Origin: Nocardiopsis sp. TSRI0078
GTDB lineage: Bacteria > Actinomycetota > Actinomycetes > Streptosporangiales > Streptosporangiaceae
DNA length: 64,000 bases
Direction of reading: 5' to 3'
NCBI RefSeq assembly: GCF_001905145.1
Contig: NZ_LWLB01000032.1
Coordinates: 408,622-472,621, forward strand
Below, one piece after another: positions 1-8,426 of this stretch. Each line of letters starts with the position of its first letter. Position 1 is the stretch's first letter. The notes beneath the pieces are model-generated. The model searched no databases. It had not been told where the DNA came from and was given only the letters and a program-made list of their open reading frames with translations. The translations under genes were made by a program, and so were the position numbers.

Positions 1-186
1 CTGGGCGTCGGTCGCCGAGCCGGACATGATCTCGTTCATCGCCCACCCGGTGTCGGCGGCGCTGAGGGTCAGGCCGCCCAGCAGGGCGGTGATCAGGTTG
101 GACCAGGTCCGCTCGGTCACGGCGGACGGTTCCTCGGGCCCTGCGGCCGAAGAGGGGTCGGGAGGGGTCACGGCGGGGACGTTCAT
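1..186 (-). CDS. trpD: Anthranilate phosphoribosyltransferase, N-terminal fragment
   Basis: This is the first 62 codons of a minus-strand gene that runs off the left edge. After a short Pro-rich leader the residues TWSNLITALLGG, then DTGWAMNEIMSG, match the N-terminal helical domain of TrpD. The family transfers phosphoribose from PRPP to anthranilate, the second step of tryptophan synthesis. The ATG is at complement 184-186, preceded by GTGGAG about 9 nt upstream. The catalytic glycine-rich PRPP site lies outside the window. Placement next to ctaE and qcrCAB matches the arrangement I remember from Streptomyces. The call rests on the N-terminal domain only. Confidence 0.85.
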   Translation of the reverse strand, partial: MNVPAVTPPDPSSAAGPEEPSAVTERTWSNLITALLGGLTLSAADTGWAMNEIMSGSATDAQ

Positions 187-401
187 CGTTGCTGCTCCAC
201 GGTGAGGAAACGGGCGCGGGGGCCCGGGGCGCCGGCGCGTCGGGCGGCCGGAACGCCCTCAGGCACCCAGGGAGGGAGTCGGGGCGTGGCCGCGCCATCG
301 CCCGGTGTCGGCGCCGTGGTGCAGGGCGGCGCCCACCACGCCGCGGCGGCGCAGTTCCCTCTCGCCGTTCTCGGCCCTCGCGAGGCCGTGTCCCATGCCG
401 G

Positions 402-806
402 TCATCCGCTCAGGGCCGCGACCTGCCGGCGCATCAGCTCGGCCAGGGCCTCGGCGAGCGCGACGGGGTCGATCGGGTGGCTGACGACCTGCTCGGCCCG
501 CGACCAGGTGGCCAGCCAGCCGTCGTCGCGGCGCCCCACCAGCAGCAGCACCGGCGGGCAGCGGTAGATCTCGTCCTTGACCTGGCGGCACAGGCCCATG
601 CCGCCGACCGGGGAGGCCTCGCCGTCGAAGACCGCCACGTCGATGCGCGCGGCCGGGTCGGTGTCCTCCAGCCTGCGCAGGACGACGGGCGAGGTCGCGC
701 ACTCGACGAACTCCACCTTGGGGACGTCCGCGGCAGGGCGGCGGCCGATCGCCAGCCGCACCTGCTCACGGGTGTCGGCGTTGTCGCTGTAGACCAGCAC
801 GCGCAT
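402..806 (-). CDS. Receiver-like (response regulator fold) protein, no output domain
   Basis: A 134-residue protein beginning MRVLVYSDNADTREQVRLAI, with the beta-alpha pattern of a CheY-type receiver and nothing after it. The usual acidic pair after strand 1 is reduced to S-D-N. Strand 3 ends VAVFDGEASP, so a candidate phospho-Asp is present. The conserved Lys after strand 5 is not evident (VSHPIDP). It may therefore be an atypical or non-phosphorylated receiver. An alternative ATG at complement 837-839 has a better Shine-Dalgarno (GGGACGG) and would add 11 residues. I chose the inner start because the fold begins there. It lies between trpD (same strand) and ctaE (divergent). Partner and function are unknown. 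Confidence 0.7.
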   Translation of the reverse strand: MRVLVYSDNADTREQVRLAIGRRPAADVPKVEFVECATSPVVLRRLEDTDPAARIDVAVFDGEASPVGGMGLCRQVKDEIYRCPPVLLLVGRRDDGWLATWSRAEQVVSHPIDPVALAEALAELMRRQVAALSG

Positions 807-1321
807 CCTGGCACCCGTGTCCGTACCGCTGACCACCATCGCGCAACCGTCCCATCGCGTCTGTCCGCGGCCGCCGCCATGGGGGGTGCGGCCGAGGCGT
901 TCGTTGGCTGTATGCCTCTGACTGTATTGCCTTGTGGCCCCGCTGCCCAGAAGGGGCTCGGGGCCGTGCCGGGTACTTGAGACCTTCGACACCACAGGAT
1001 GCCAGCACGCCCGGGCGGTGCGTTAACCCGCCCCCGCGTGTGCGTTACACAACGGTGATGCTTTCGATGCCGGGGCGTTGGTCAGCGTGGGTTGGAGTGT
1101 CATTCGCGGGGGTACGAAACGCCCCAGCCGCCCAGGATCGCGATTTTCGGTCCTTCGGGGCGCGTCGTGCGACCGCGAGAGAGGGCCGACCCGCTACAGT
1201 AACGTCCCAGTCACGGTGAACAGCCCCTTCGGAGGCTCCGGAGCGCCCCGCGCCGACGCCGATCCGTCGCGTTACGGGGGGTCGGGTACGGGCCTGCGCG
1301 AGATGCCGTAATAATGCTCCC
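807..1321. other. Divergent intergenic region upstream of ctaE
   Basis: About 515 bases without a convincing gene, between the receiver-like gene and ctaE. The only signal I can defend is TAATAAT at 1309-1315, 6-7 nt before the ctaE GTG. An 8-bp inverted repeat (GGGGCGTT near 1073, AACGCCCC near 1127) has a 40-nt loop and may be chance. Confidence 0.4.
1309..1321 (+). promoter_or_regulatory. Candidate -10 box for leaderless ctaE transcript
   Basis: TAATAA at 1309-1314 is followed by 7 nt and then the GTG start at 1322. This spacing would put the transcription start on the start codon. No good -35 hexamer is visible. Confidence 0.35.
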
Positions 1322-1948
1322 GTGGCGACAGCAACCGCGAACCCAAAAACAGCACCGACACCAGCACATGGTGCGGCAAAGCGTCCTGACCTGGTGAGCG
1401 TTGGCACCATCGTGTGGTTGGCCAACGAGCTCATGTTCTTCGCTGCGCTGTTCGCGATGTACTTCACCATCCGATCGGTGACGAACGGAAACCCCGAACT
1501 GGGGGCATGGCCGGCGACCCACCTCAACGTTCCGTGGGCGTCGACCATCACCATCGTCCTGGTGGCTTCCAGCTTCACCGCGCAGGCCGGCGTCTGGGCC
1601 GCGGAGCGCGGCGACGTCAAGAAGCTGCGCATGTGGTTCTACATCACGTTCTTCATGGGCCTGTTCTTCGTTCTCGGACAGGCCTACGAGTACTACGAGC
1701 TCATCTTCCACGAGGGCCTGACTCTGCAGTCGAGCGCCTACGGGTCGATGTTCTACCTGACCACGGGCTTCCACGGACTCCACGTCATCGGCGGGTTGGT
1801 CGCGTTCCTCATCATGCTGGGACGCACGTACGCCGCGAAGCGCTTCACACACCAGCAGGCGACCAGCGCGATCGTCGTGTCCTACTACTGGCACTTCGTC
1901 GACGTGGTCTGGATCGCTTTGTTCTGCACCATCTACTTCATCCAGTAA
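1322..1948 (+). CDS. ctaE: Cytochrome c oxidase subunit III
   Basis: A 208-residue integral membrane protein of the heme-copper oxidase subunit III family, with five hydrophobic segments. It shows the family motifs WLANELMFFAALFAMYF, the segment FHGLHVIGG and the C-terminal YYWHFVDVVWIALF. The GTG start at 1322 directly precedes a short Ala/Thr/Pro-rich cytoplasmic N-terminus, as in other actinobacterial CtaE proteins. No Shine-Dalgarno is present and a -10-like box sits 7 nt upstream, so the mRNA may be leaderless. qcrC follows after 17 nt. The ctaE-qcrC-qcrA-qcrB order is the actinobacterial III2-IV2 supercomplex cluster. The subunit helps stabilise the catalytic core for electron transfer from cytochrome c to O2. 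Confidence 0.95.
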   Translation: MATATANPKTAPTPAHGAAKRPDLVSVGTIVWLANELMFFAALFAMYFTIRSVTNGNPELGAWPATHLNVPWASTITIVLVASSFTAQAGVWAAERGDVKKLRMWFYITFFMGLFFVLGQAYEYYELIFHEGLTLQSSAYGSMFYLTTGFHGLHVIGGLVAFLIMLGRTYAAKRFTHQQATSAIVVSYYWHFVDVVWIALFCTIYFIQ

Positions 1949-1965
1949 CCCGAAACGGGGAAACC

Positions 1966-2883
1966 GTGAAATGGATTACCGCGCGGCGACGGCATCCCCT
2001 GGCGGGGTATGTCGTCGTCATCCTCGCGCTAGCCCTGTTCGGGGTGGGATACGCCGCCCTGGCGCCCACCGCCGACCAGGCCCAGGCGCAGACCCTCGCC
2101 GCTGACGCTCCGTCACAGGATGACGTGAACGTCCTCGAGGGCAAGGAGGTCTTCGACCAGACGTGCGCGACCTGCCACAACTACGACGGCAGCGGGACCG
2201 CCAACGGTCCCGACCTCCGTGGCGTCGGCCCCGCGGCCGTCGACTTCCAGGTCAGCACCGGTCGTATGCCGTCCATGGACCCGGACAGCCAGATGCCGCG
2301 CAAGCCCATGGCGATGTCCGAGCAGGACCTGCAGAACCTGATCGCCTACTACAACGCGCAGATCAGGACCGACGACCTGGGGCCCGACATCCCCTACGAC
2401 GTTCCGAACTCCGCGCCCGAGCGCTCGGAGTTCGAGGACGAGGAGGCCTACGAGGCCGCGGTCGAGGAGTACCAGACCGAGTACGAGGCCTACGTCGAGG
2501 GTGCCGAGGACACCGACATGGGCATGCGGCTCTACCTGACCAACTGTGCGCACTGCCACGGCTGGTCGGGCGGTGGCGGCGCCCTCACCGACGGCCGCTG
2601 GGCCCCCGAGATCCACGACGCGTCCCCGCGCGAGATCTACGAGGCCATGGTCAGCGGCCCCGGCGCCATGCCGATGTTCAGCGACGGCGTCATCGAGCCC
2701 GAGGAGAAGCAGGAGCTCATCGCCTATGTGAAGACCCTTCAGGCCGAGCCTGACGCGGGCGGCATCTTCGCCCTGGAAAGGGTCGGCCAGGTGGCCGAGG
2801 GCTTCATCGCGTGGGTCGTCGGCCTTGCCCTGATCATTGCCTGCGCGATCTGGATCACCGCGAAGCAGCGAGCCCATGACTGA
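1966..2883 (+). CDS. qcrC: Di-heme cytochrome c subunit of the bcc complex
   Basis: A 305-residue protein. An N-terminal hydrophobic segment (YVVVILALALFGVGYAALA) acts as signal/anchor. Two c-type heme motifs follow, CATCH (residues ~67-71) and CAHCH (~195-199). A C-terminal membrane helix (AWVVGLALIIACAIWIT) ends in a short basic tail. Met-rich segments after each heme supply candidate axial ligands. In actinobacteria this subunit passes electrons from the Rieske centre straight to cytochrome aa3, replacing soluble cytochrome c. Between the two heme domains lies an unusual acidic stretch rich in Glu and Tyr (about residues 145-185). The GTG at 1966 fits the start of the signal segment. The 3' end overlaps qcrA by 8 nt, which implies translational coupling. 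Confidence 0.95.
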   Translation: MKWITARRRHPLAGYVVVILALALFGVGYAALAPTADQAQAQTLAADAPSQDDVNVLEGKEVFDQTCATCHNYDGSGTANGPDLRGVGPAAVDFQVSTGRMPSMDPDSQMPRKPMAMSEQDLQNLIAYYNAQIRTDDLGPDIPYDVPNSAPERSEFEDEEAYEAAVEEYQTEYEAYVEGAEDTDMGMRLYLTNCAHCHGWSGGGGALTDGRWAPEIHDASPREIYEAMVSGPGAMPMFSDGVIEPEEKQELIAYVKTLQAEPDAGGIFALERVGQVAEGFIAWVVGLALIIACAIWITAKQRAHD

Positions 2884-4000
2884 GAACAACACCAACGACA
2901 ACAACGAGGCCGGGGGCGCCACACCCGAGCGTGTGGTCGGCACCCCCAAGGCCGGAGAAGGCGTGGTGTCCGGATCCTCCGCGGCTCCGGAGAGCGGCCA
3001 CGAGGGCCCGTACAAGGCCTCCGAGACGCACGCGCGACCGGAGGAGATGCAGCGCCGGGGCGAGAAGATCGCCTCCCTGTGGTTCGTCCTGGCCTTCCTC
3101 GGCGGGATCGGTTTCCTGGCCTCCTACTTCGTGTTCGGACCGGAGGCGATCGCCGAGCCGCAGATCGCCCAGTACTCGAACATGCTGCTGGGCGGCACGC
3201 TCACCCTCGCCATGTTCGGTATCGGCGCGGGCATGACGGTCTGGGCCCGCCAGGTGATGCCCCACTACGAGGTGGCCTCGCCCTATGACGAGCTGCCCTC
3301 CAACGAGCAGGAGAAGGGCTCCTTCGGCGCGTTCTTCATGCAGGGCGCCGACGAGAGCGGCTTCACCAAGCGCCCGCTGATGCGGCGCACGCTCATCCTG
3401 GCGATGGTGCCGCTGGGCCTGGCCCCGATCGTGCTGCTGCGCGACACCGGGCCGCTGCCCGGCGGCAAGCTCAAGAACACCGTGTGGGAGCCCGGGCGCC
3501 GCATGTACGTGGAGGGCACCCACCGCGCCATCCGCGCCGAGGACCTCGATAATGATCCCAACGGGATGATCTCGGCCCTGCCCGCGATCGACGACGAGCA
3601 CCACCCGCACGGGATCAGTCTCAACGAGCAGGCCAAGTCCGTGGTCCTCCTGATCAAGATCCCGGAGGACGACTGGCAGGAGCGGATGAAGGAGGAGGTC
3701 GAGGGTGCCGACGGCCAGACGCGTCTGAACTGGACGCACAACGGCATCGTCGCCTACTCCAAGATCTGCACCCATGTGGGCTGCCCCGCAGCCCTGTACG
3801 AGAGCACGACGCACCGCATCCTGTGCCCGTGCCACCAGTCGACGTTCGACGCCGCGAACGCGGCCGAGGTCGTCTTCGGCCCGGCGCACCGCCCGTTGCC
3901 GCAGCTGCCGATCAGCGTTGACGATGAGGGCTACCTCATCGCGACCGGCGACTTCACCGCGCCGCCCGGTCCGACGTTCTGGGATTACGCGAAGGACTAG
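2876..4000 (+). CDS. qcrA: Rieske iron-sulfur subunit of the bcc complex
   Basis: A 374-residue protein. A polar N-terminus (about 70 residues, Asn/Gly/Glu-rich) is followed by three membrane segments, typical of actinobacterial QcrA and unlike single-helix Rieske proteins elsewhere. The C-terminal Rieske domain has both cluster-binding boxes, CTHVGCP and CPCHQS, giving two Cys and two His ligands for the [2Fe-2S] centre. The ATG at 2876 overlaps the end of qcrC (ATGACTGA), and qcrB starts 3 nt after this stop. The protein takes electrons from menaquinol at the QcrB Qo site and passes them to QcrC. Confidence 0.95.
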   Translation: MTENNTNDNNEAGGATPERVVGTPKAGEGVVSGSSAAPESGHEGPYKASETHARPEEMQRRGEKIASLWFVLAFLGGIGFLASYFVFGPEAIAEPQIAQYSNMLLGGTLTLAMFGIGAGMTVWARQVMPHYEVASPYDELPSNEQEKGSFGAFFMQGADESGFTKRPLMRRTLILAMVPLGLAPIVLLRDTGPLPGGKLKNTVWEPGRRMYVEGTHRAIRAEDLDNDPNGMISALPAIDDEHHPHGISLNEQAKSVVLLIKIPEDDWQERMKEEVEGADGQTRLNWTHNGIVAYSKICTHVGCPAALYESTTHRILCPCHQSTFDAANAAEVVFGPAHRPLPQLPISVDDEGYLIATGDFTAPPGPTFWDYAKD

Positions 4001-4003
4001 TCG

Positions 4004-5656
4004 ATGAGTAAGACCACGCAAGCACCCAAGGCGCTTCGCGGCGTCGGCAACTTCATCGACGACCGCTTCCACCTGGCCAAGACCGGCGAGAAGAACCTGC
4101 GCAAGGTCTTCCCGAACCACTGGTCGTTCATGCTGGGTGAGATCGCGCTGTACTCGTTCATCATCCTGCTGGTCACGGGTGTCTTCCTCACGCTCTGGTT
4201 CAAGCCGAGCATGGCGGAGATCATCTATGACGGCTCCTACGAGCGCCTCCAGGGCGTTCCCATGTCGGAGGCCTACGCCTCCACGCTGTACATCGACTTC
4301 GAGGTGCGCGGCGGGTTCCTGGTCCGCCAGATCCACCACTGGGCCGCGCTGATCTTCGTGGCCTCGCTGGTGGTGCACATGCTCCGCGTGTTCTTCACCG
4401 GGGCGTTCCGCAAGCCGCGCGAGATCAACTGGCTGATCGGTGTCGCGATCTTCGGCCTGGCCATGGTCGAGGGCCTCTTCGGCTACTCGCTGCCCGACGA
4501 CCTGCCCTCGGGCATGGGCGTGCGGATCCTGCAGGGCGTGATGATGGCGCTGCCGCTGGTCGGCCCGTACATCTCGATGTTCCTCTTCGGCGGGGAGTTC
4601 CCCGGTGAGGACATCATCACGCGGCTGTACATGCTGCACATCCTGTTGATTCCGGCGCTGCTGCTGGCCCTGATCGTGGCGCACTTCATGATCCTGTGGC
4701 ACCAGAAGCACACCCAGTACCCGGGCCAGGGACGTACGGACAAGACCGTGGTCGGAACACCCATGTTCCCCGCGTTCGCGGTCAAGGCCGGCGGGTTCTT
4801 CTTCTTCACGTTCGCCGTGACCGCGGGTCTGAGCGCGTTCGTGCAGATCAACCCGATCCACCTGTTCGGACCCTTCACTCCGACGTCCATCACCTCCGGG
4901 CTCCAGCCCGACTGGTACATGGGCTTCATGGAGGGTGCGCTGCGTATCTTCCCGAACTGGTTCGACCTCACGGTCTTCGGGTACGCGATCCCGACAGCGG
5001 TGCTGGTACCGGGCCTGGTCATCCCGGGTCTGCTTTTCGGAGGACTGGCGGCCTGGCCGTTCATCGAACAGTGGATCACCGGGGACAGGAGCGCGCACAA
5101 CGTCGTTGACCGCCCGCGCAACGCGCCGGTGCGCACCGGCATCGGCGTTTCGGGCATCGTCTTCTACGGTGTGCTCTGGCTCGCCGGATCCAACGACGTG
5201 CTGTCGGAGACCTTCTCGATCGAGCTGTACCTGACCACGTACATCTTCCGTGTACTGATCATCCTGGGGCCGGGGGTGGGCTTCTACATCACCAAGCGGA
5301 TCTGCCTGGGCCTGCAGCGCCGGGACCGGGAGACCCTGGAGCACGGCTACGAGAGCGGGACCATCCAGCAGCTGCCCAGCGGTGAGTTCATCGAGGTGCA
5401 CAAGCACAACTCCGATGAGACGGTCCACGTCCTGAAGAGCAAGCCGACCATCACCTCGACGGCGCTGGCCGACGACGCCGACGTCGACGACAAGGGTGTG
5501 GAGAACCCCGAGGCCCGCAAGGGCACCGGGAAACTCCGTCGCGCCCTGGCACACTGGTACACCAAGGACAACGTGCCCATCGACGATGTGGAGGCGCACA
5601 GCGGCCACCACCTGCACCACTCCGCTGCGGAGGGTGAGAAGGAGGCCGTCCACTAG
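4004..5656 (+). CDS. qcrB: Cytochrome b subunit of the bcc complex
   Basis: A 550-residue cytochrome b with about nine membrane segments. Heme-ligand histidines are visible in RQIHHWAALIFVASLVVHML and in the segment ending LLALIVAHFMILWHQ. The Qo-site PEW motif of mitochondrial cytochrome b appears here as a variant around TSGLQPDWYMG. The long hydrophilic tail is typical of actinobacteria and ends in a His-rich stretch (HSGHHLHHS). It oxidises menaquinol and carries electrons across the membrane. It is the last gene of ctaE-qcrCAB. A perfect 14-bp-stem hairpin 18 nt after the stop marks the operon end. This is the family targeted by the antitubercular QcrB inhibitors. Confidence 0.96.
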   Translation: MSKTTQAPKALRGVGNFIDDRFHLAKTGEKNLRKVFPNHWSFMLGEIALYSFIILLVTGVFLTLWFKPSMAEIIYDGSYERLQGVPMSEAYASTLYIDFEVRGGFLVRQIHHWAALIFVASLVVHMLRVFFTGAFRKPREINWLIGVAIFGLAMVEGLFGYSLPDDLPSGMGVRILQGVMMALPLVGPYISMFLFGGEFPGEDIITRLYMLHILLIPALLLALIVAHFMILWHQKHTQYPGQGRTDKTVVGTPMFPAFAVKAGGFFFFTFAVTAGLSAFVQINPIHLFGPFTPTSITSGLQPDWYMGFMEGALRIFPNWFDLTVFGYAIPTAVLVPGLVIPGLLFGGLAAWPFIEQWITGDRSAHNVVDRPRNAPVRTGIGVSGIVFYGVLWLAGSNDVLSETFSIELYLTTYIFRVLIILGPGVGFYITKRICLGLQRRDRETLEHGYESGTIQQLPSGEFIEVHKHNSDETVHVLKSKPTITSTALADDADVDDKGVENPEARKGTGKLRRALAHWYTKDNVPIDDVEAHSGHHLHHSAAEGEKEAVH

Positions 5657-5674
5657 GGCGTCCAGAAGCGTCAT

Positions 5675-5710
5675 CGACGGACCCGGCCGTGAGTGCGGCC
5701 GGGTCCGTCG
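5675..5710 (+). terminator. Terminator of ctaE-qcrCAB
   Basis: Perfect 14-bp stem CGACGGACCCGGCC / GGCCGGGTCCGTCG with an 8-nt loop, 18 nt downstream of the qcrB stop. No long T-run follows, as is usual in high-GC actinomycetes. Confidence 0.8.
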
Positions 5711-6042
5711 TGTCGTACGCACCCCGCGCGTGCCCCGCCGTCCCTCCCGCCCGCCCCGGCCGTGCGTGTGCCGCCCGGGCAGGGGCGCGGCGGCCCCCCG
5801 CGGGCGGACTCTCCGCGCTCGACACCGCGCGTGGGCGGCCGACCCGGGGCGCGGGGCGGTCGGCCCCGCTCCGTCTGGTGGGAGGCGGCGGGCGCCCGTC
5901 CGCCGGGGACCAGGCGCCCCGCTCGGCGGGGGGCGGGGGCGGGGGCGGGAACGCCGGGTACCCGTCTGGTGGAGGCCCCGGCGGGGGAGTGGGCGCTCGT
6001 CCGGTGCCCCGGGCTCCCCGTCCGGGGTACCCGGAAACGGCG
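5711..6042. other. Gene-free convergent spacer with G-quadruplex motif
   Basis: About 330 very GC-rich bases between the qcrB terminator and the fadD terminator. No frame here looks coding. It holds a run of four G-tracts at 5928-5949 (GGGGGG, GGGGG, GGGGG, GGG separated by single C) and an 11-bp direct repeat CCGTCTGGTGG (near 5871 and 5962). Confidence 0.5.
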
Positions 6043-6074
6043 GGAGCCGGCCGCCCCGAGGGGTGACCGGCTCC
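6043..6074 (-). terminator. Probable terminator of the acyl-CoA synthetase gene
   Basis: 8-bp stem GGAGCCGG / CCGGCTCC with a GC-rich loop, starting 23 nt beyond the minus-strand stop codon at 6097. Confidence 0.45.
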
Positions 6075-6096
6075 GGTACGCGCGGTGCTACGGGGC

Positions 6097-7896
6097 TCAG
6101 CCCGCGTAGATGTCGTCGATCTCCTTGCTCCACTGCTTGCTGACCACGTGGCGCTTGACCTTCAGGGAGGCGGTCATCTGGCCGCTCTCCTCGGTGAAGT
6201 CGCTCGGCAGGATCTTGAACTTCTTGATGCCCTCGGCCTTGGACACCGCGTTGTTGGCGTTGTCCACGGCCTCCTGGACGGCGGCGTTCAGGTCCGGGTC
6301 CTCGGTCAGGTCGGCGATCTCGCCGGTCTTGTTGTTGGCTTCCCTCCACTGGGCGAACGACTCGGGGTCGATCGTGACCAGCGCGGCGATGAACTTGCGG
6401 TTGTCGCCGACCACCATGCACTGGCTGACCAGGGCGTGGGCGCGGATGCGGTCCTCCAGCACGGCCGGGGCGACGTTCTTGCCGCCCGCGGTCACGATGA
6501 TCTCCTTCTTGCGGCCGGTGACGCTCAGGAAGCCGTCGTCGTCCAGTGCGCCCAGGTCGCCGGTGCGGTAGAAGCCGTCCTCGGTGAAGGCCTCCTTGGT
6601 GGCCTTCTCGTTCTTCCAGTAGCCGACCATGATGTGGTCGCCCTTGAGGAGGATCTCGCCGTCGTCGGCGATCTTCACGGTGGTGCCGGGCAGCGGCTGG
6701 CCCACGGTGCCGATCTTGTTGAACTCGGGGCTGTTCACACAGGTGGGAGCGGTGGTCTCGGTGAGGCCGTAGCCCTCGATGATGGTGAAGCCGATGCCGC
6801 GGAAGAAGTGGCCGAGGCGGGCGCCCAGCGCGGAGCCGCCGGAGACGGCGTACTCGGCGTTGCCGCCCAGCGCCGCGAGCAGCTTGCCGTAGACCAGCTT
6901 GGCGAACAGCGCGTGCCTGAGCTTGAGCCCGAGGGGGATCCGGCCGGTGGAGAGCGCCTTGCTGTAGGCGATGGCGGTCTCGGCGGCGGCGTTGAAGATC
7001 TTGCCCTTGCCCTCGGCCGAGGCCTTCTGCTCGGCCTTGGTGTAGACCTTCTCGAACACGCGGGGGACCGCGAGGAGGAAGGTCGGGCGAAAGACCGAGA
7101 ACTGCTCGATGAGCTCCGGGCCGGTGGAGGGGAAGTGGCCGAGGGTGGCCTTGGCCTCGACGACCATGACCTGTACGAAGCGGGCGAAGACGTGGGCCAG
7201 GGGCAGGAAGAGCAGGGTGGAGGGGTTCTCCTTGCTGCTCAGTACCTGTTTGGCGGGGCCGTTGAGCGCGCTGCGGGCGATGAACAGGAAGTTGCGGTGG
7301 GTGAGCTCGCACCCCTTGGGGCGGCCGGTGGTGCCCGAGGTGTAGATGAGGGTGGCGATGTCGTCGACCCTGACCGCGGTGCGGCGCTTGTCCAGCGTCT
7401 CGTCGTCGACGCCGGCGCCCGCGGAGCGCAGCTCGGCGTACTCGGGGCCGTCGAACCTCCAGAGCGGGCCGAGCTCGGGGGTCCTCTCACGGATCGACTC
7501 CACGCGCTGGGAGTGCTCCTCGTTCTCCACGAAGACGGCCTTGGCGCCGGAGTCGGACAGGATCCACTCGATCTGCTCGGCGGAGGAGGTCTCGTAGATC
7601 GGGACGGTCACGCCGCCGATGGACCAGATGGCGTAGTCGACGACGGTCCACTCGTAGCGGGTGCGTGACATCAGGGCGACGCGGTCGCCGTGTCCGATGC
7701 CCGCGTCGATCAGGGCCTTGGCGTACGCGGCGATGTCGCCGTGCAGCTCCGCCACGGTGACGTCGTGCCACTGGCCGGACTCCTGCCGACGGGCGGCGAC
7801 GGCGTCGGGCTCGCTGGCCGCGCGCTCGTAGAGCGTGTCGGTCAGTCGCGCGTCATCGGAGATCTCAGCCTTCGCGGGAGAGCTGTATTCGCGCAC
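6097..7896 (-). CDS. Long-chain acyl-CoA synthetase (AMP-forming)
   Basis: A 599-residue ANL-superfamily adenylating enzyme. The P-loop-like motif A5 is YTSGTTGRPKGCELTHRN, the adenine motif is EGYGLTETTAP, and the motif A8 region is YRTGDLGALDDDGFLSVTGR. The catalytic Lys region near the C-terminus (SLKVKRHVVSKQW) is also present. It matches the FadD15-like long-chain fatty acid CoA ligases of actinobacteria in length and order. It activates fatty acids with ATP and CoA for beta-oxidation or lipid synthesis. It stands alone, convergent with qcrB. A palindromic operator overlaps its likely -10 box, suggesting control by a TetR-type fatty-acid repressor. The exact chain-length preference cannot be read from the sequence. 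Confidence 0.9.
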   Translation of the reverse strand: MREYSSPAKAEISDDARLTDTLYERAASEPDAVAARRQESGQWHDVTVAELHGDIAAYAKALIDAGIGHGDRVALMSRTRYEWTVVDYAIWSIGGVTVPIYETSSAEQIEWILSDSGAKAVFVENEEHSQRVESIRERTPELGPLWRFDGPEYAELRSAGAGVDDETLDKRRTAVRVDDIATLIYTSGTTGRPKGCELTHRNFLFIARSALNGPAKQVLSSKENPSTLLFLPLAHVFARFVQVMVVEAKATLGHFPSTGPELIEQFSVFRPTFLLAVPRVFEKVYTKAEQKASAEGKGKIFNAAAETAIAYSKALSTGRIPLGLKLRHALFAKLVYGKLLAALGGNAEYAVSGGSALGARLGHFFRGIGFTIIEGYGLTETTAPTCVNSPEFNKIGTVGQPLPGTTVKIADDGEILLKGDHIMVGYWKNEKATKEAFTEDGFYRTGDLGALDDDGFLSVTGRKKEIIVTAGGKNVAPAVLEDRIRAHALVSQCMVVGDNRKFIAALVTIDPESFAQWREANNKTGEIADLTEDPDLNAAVQEAVDNANNAVSKAEGIKKFKILPSDFTEESGQMTASLKVKRHVVSKQWSKEIDDIYAG

Positions 7897-8426
7897 GTGG
7901 TGCTCCTGGACATGTACGGATTCTGGTGATGGGGACGTGATGACCGTAACAACAGAACCCTACTCGTGAGTAGAAAGGGTGGCCGTTCGGTATCCAAAGG
8001 TAATCCTGACGAGGGTGTGGAGTGAGGTGTACGCGCTGTTCACAGCGGTGTCCCCTCCGTGTCGGACGCGCCGGTCCCCGTCCCCGGGGCAGGGTGTGTA
8101 CGCGGTGCCGGGCCCGTTTCCCGCGGCGCGCGGGGCCGCGCGGGCCGCCCGGGAGCGCGCAGGTCAGGGCAGTGATCCGGGTTACTCCTCGTACGCTCGC
8201 GAGACTATACGCCTGACGTGACTTTTGTGCACATCAAGAGAACTATGCGTCGTATGTAACATTTGCGAACTCTGCGGAGTTCCGGGGCGCCCTCCTCCCC
8301 GCACCCCGGTTCCGCGCCGCCGCGCGCCCACCCTGGTTCCCCCCTGATCCTGCCCTGAGAAGCCTCCCGGAGGCCCCGGGGGCCGGTTACCGTGAAGCAG
8401 AACGCGGCGCGAAGGAGGAACCCGGC
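7897..8426. other. Divergent intergenic region, fadD / small protein
   Basis: About 530 bases without a supported gene. It contains the fadD promoter/operator (7957-7973), an AT-richer patch with repeats around 8190-8265, and TACCGT at 8388-8393 as a candidate -10 for the plus-strand gene at 8427. Confidence 0.4.
7957..7973 (-). promoter_or_regulatory. fadD -10 box overlapped by a TetR-type palindrome
   Basis: The minus strand carries TAGGGT (complement 7957-7962), a good actinobacterial -10. It is overlapped by the inverted repeat CTACTC-GT-GAGTAG at 7960-7973, of the kind bound by TetR-family repressors. The site is about 60 nt upstream of the start codon. Confidence 0.45.

Noticed and set aside
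2855..7312. A very long minus-strand open frame (about 1,485 codons) antisense to qcrA/qcrB and running into the acyl-CoA synthetase gene.
   Set aside because: It mirrors the GC3 pattern of the real genes, and its product is low-complexity Arg/Pro/Gly/His sequence without domains. Stop-free antisense frames are expected at this GC content.
6085..7668. A 527-codon plus-strand open frame across the acyl-CoA synthetase gene.
   Set aside because: Shadow frame; the minus-strand frame carries all ANL-family motifs.
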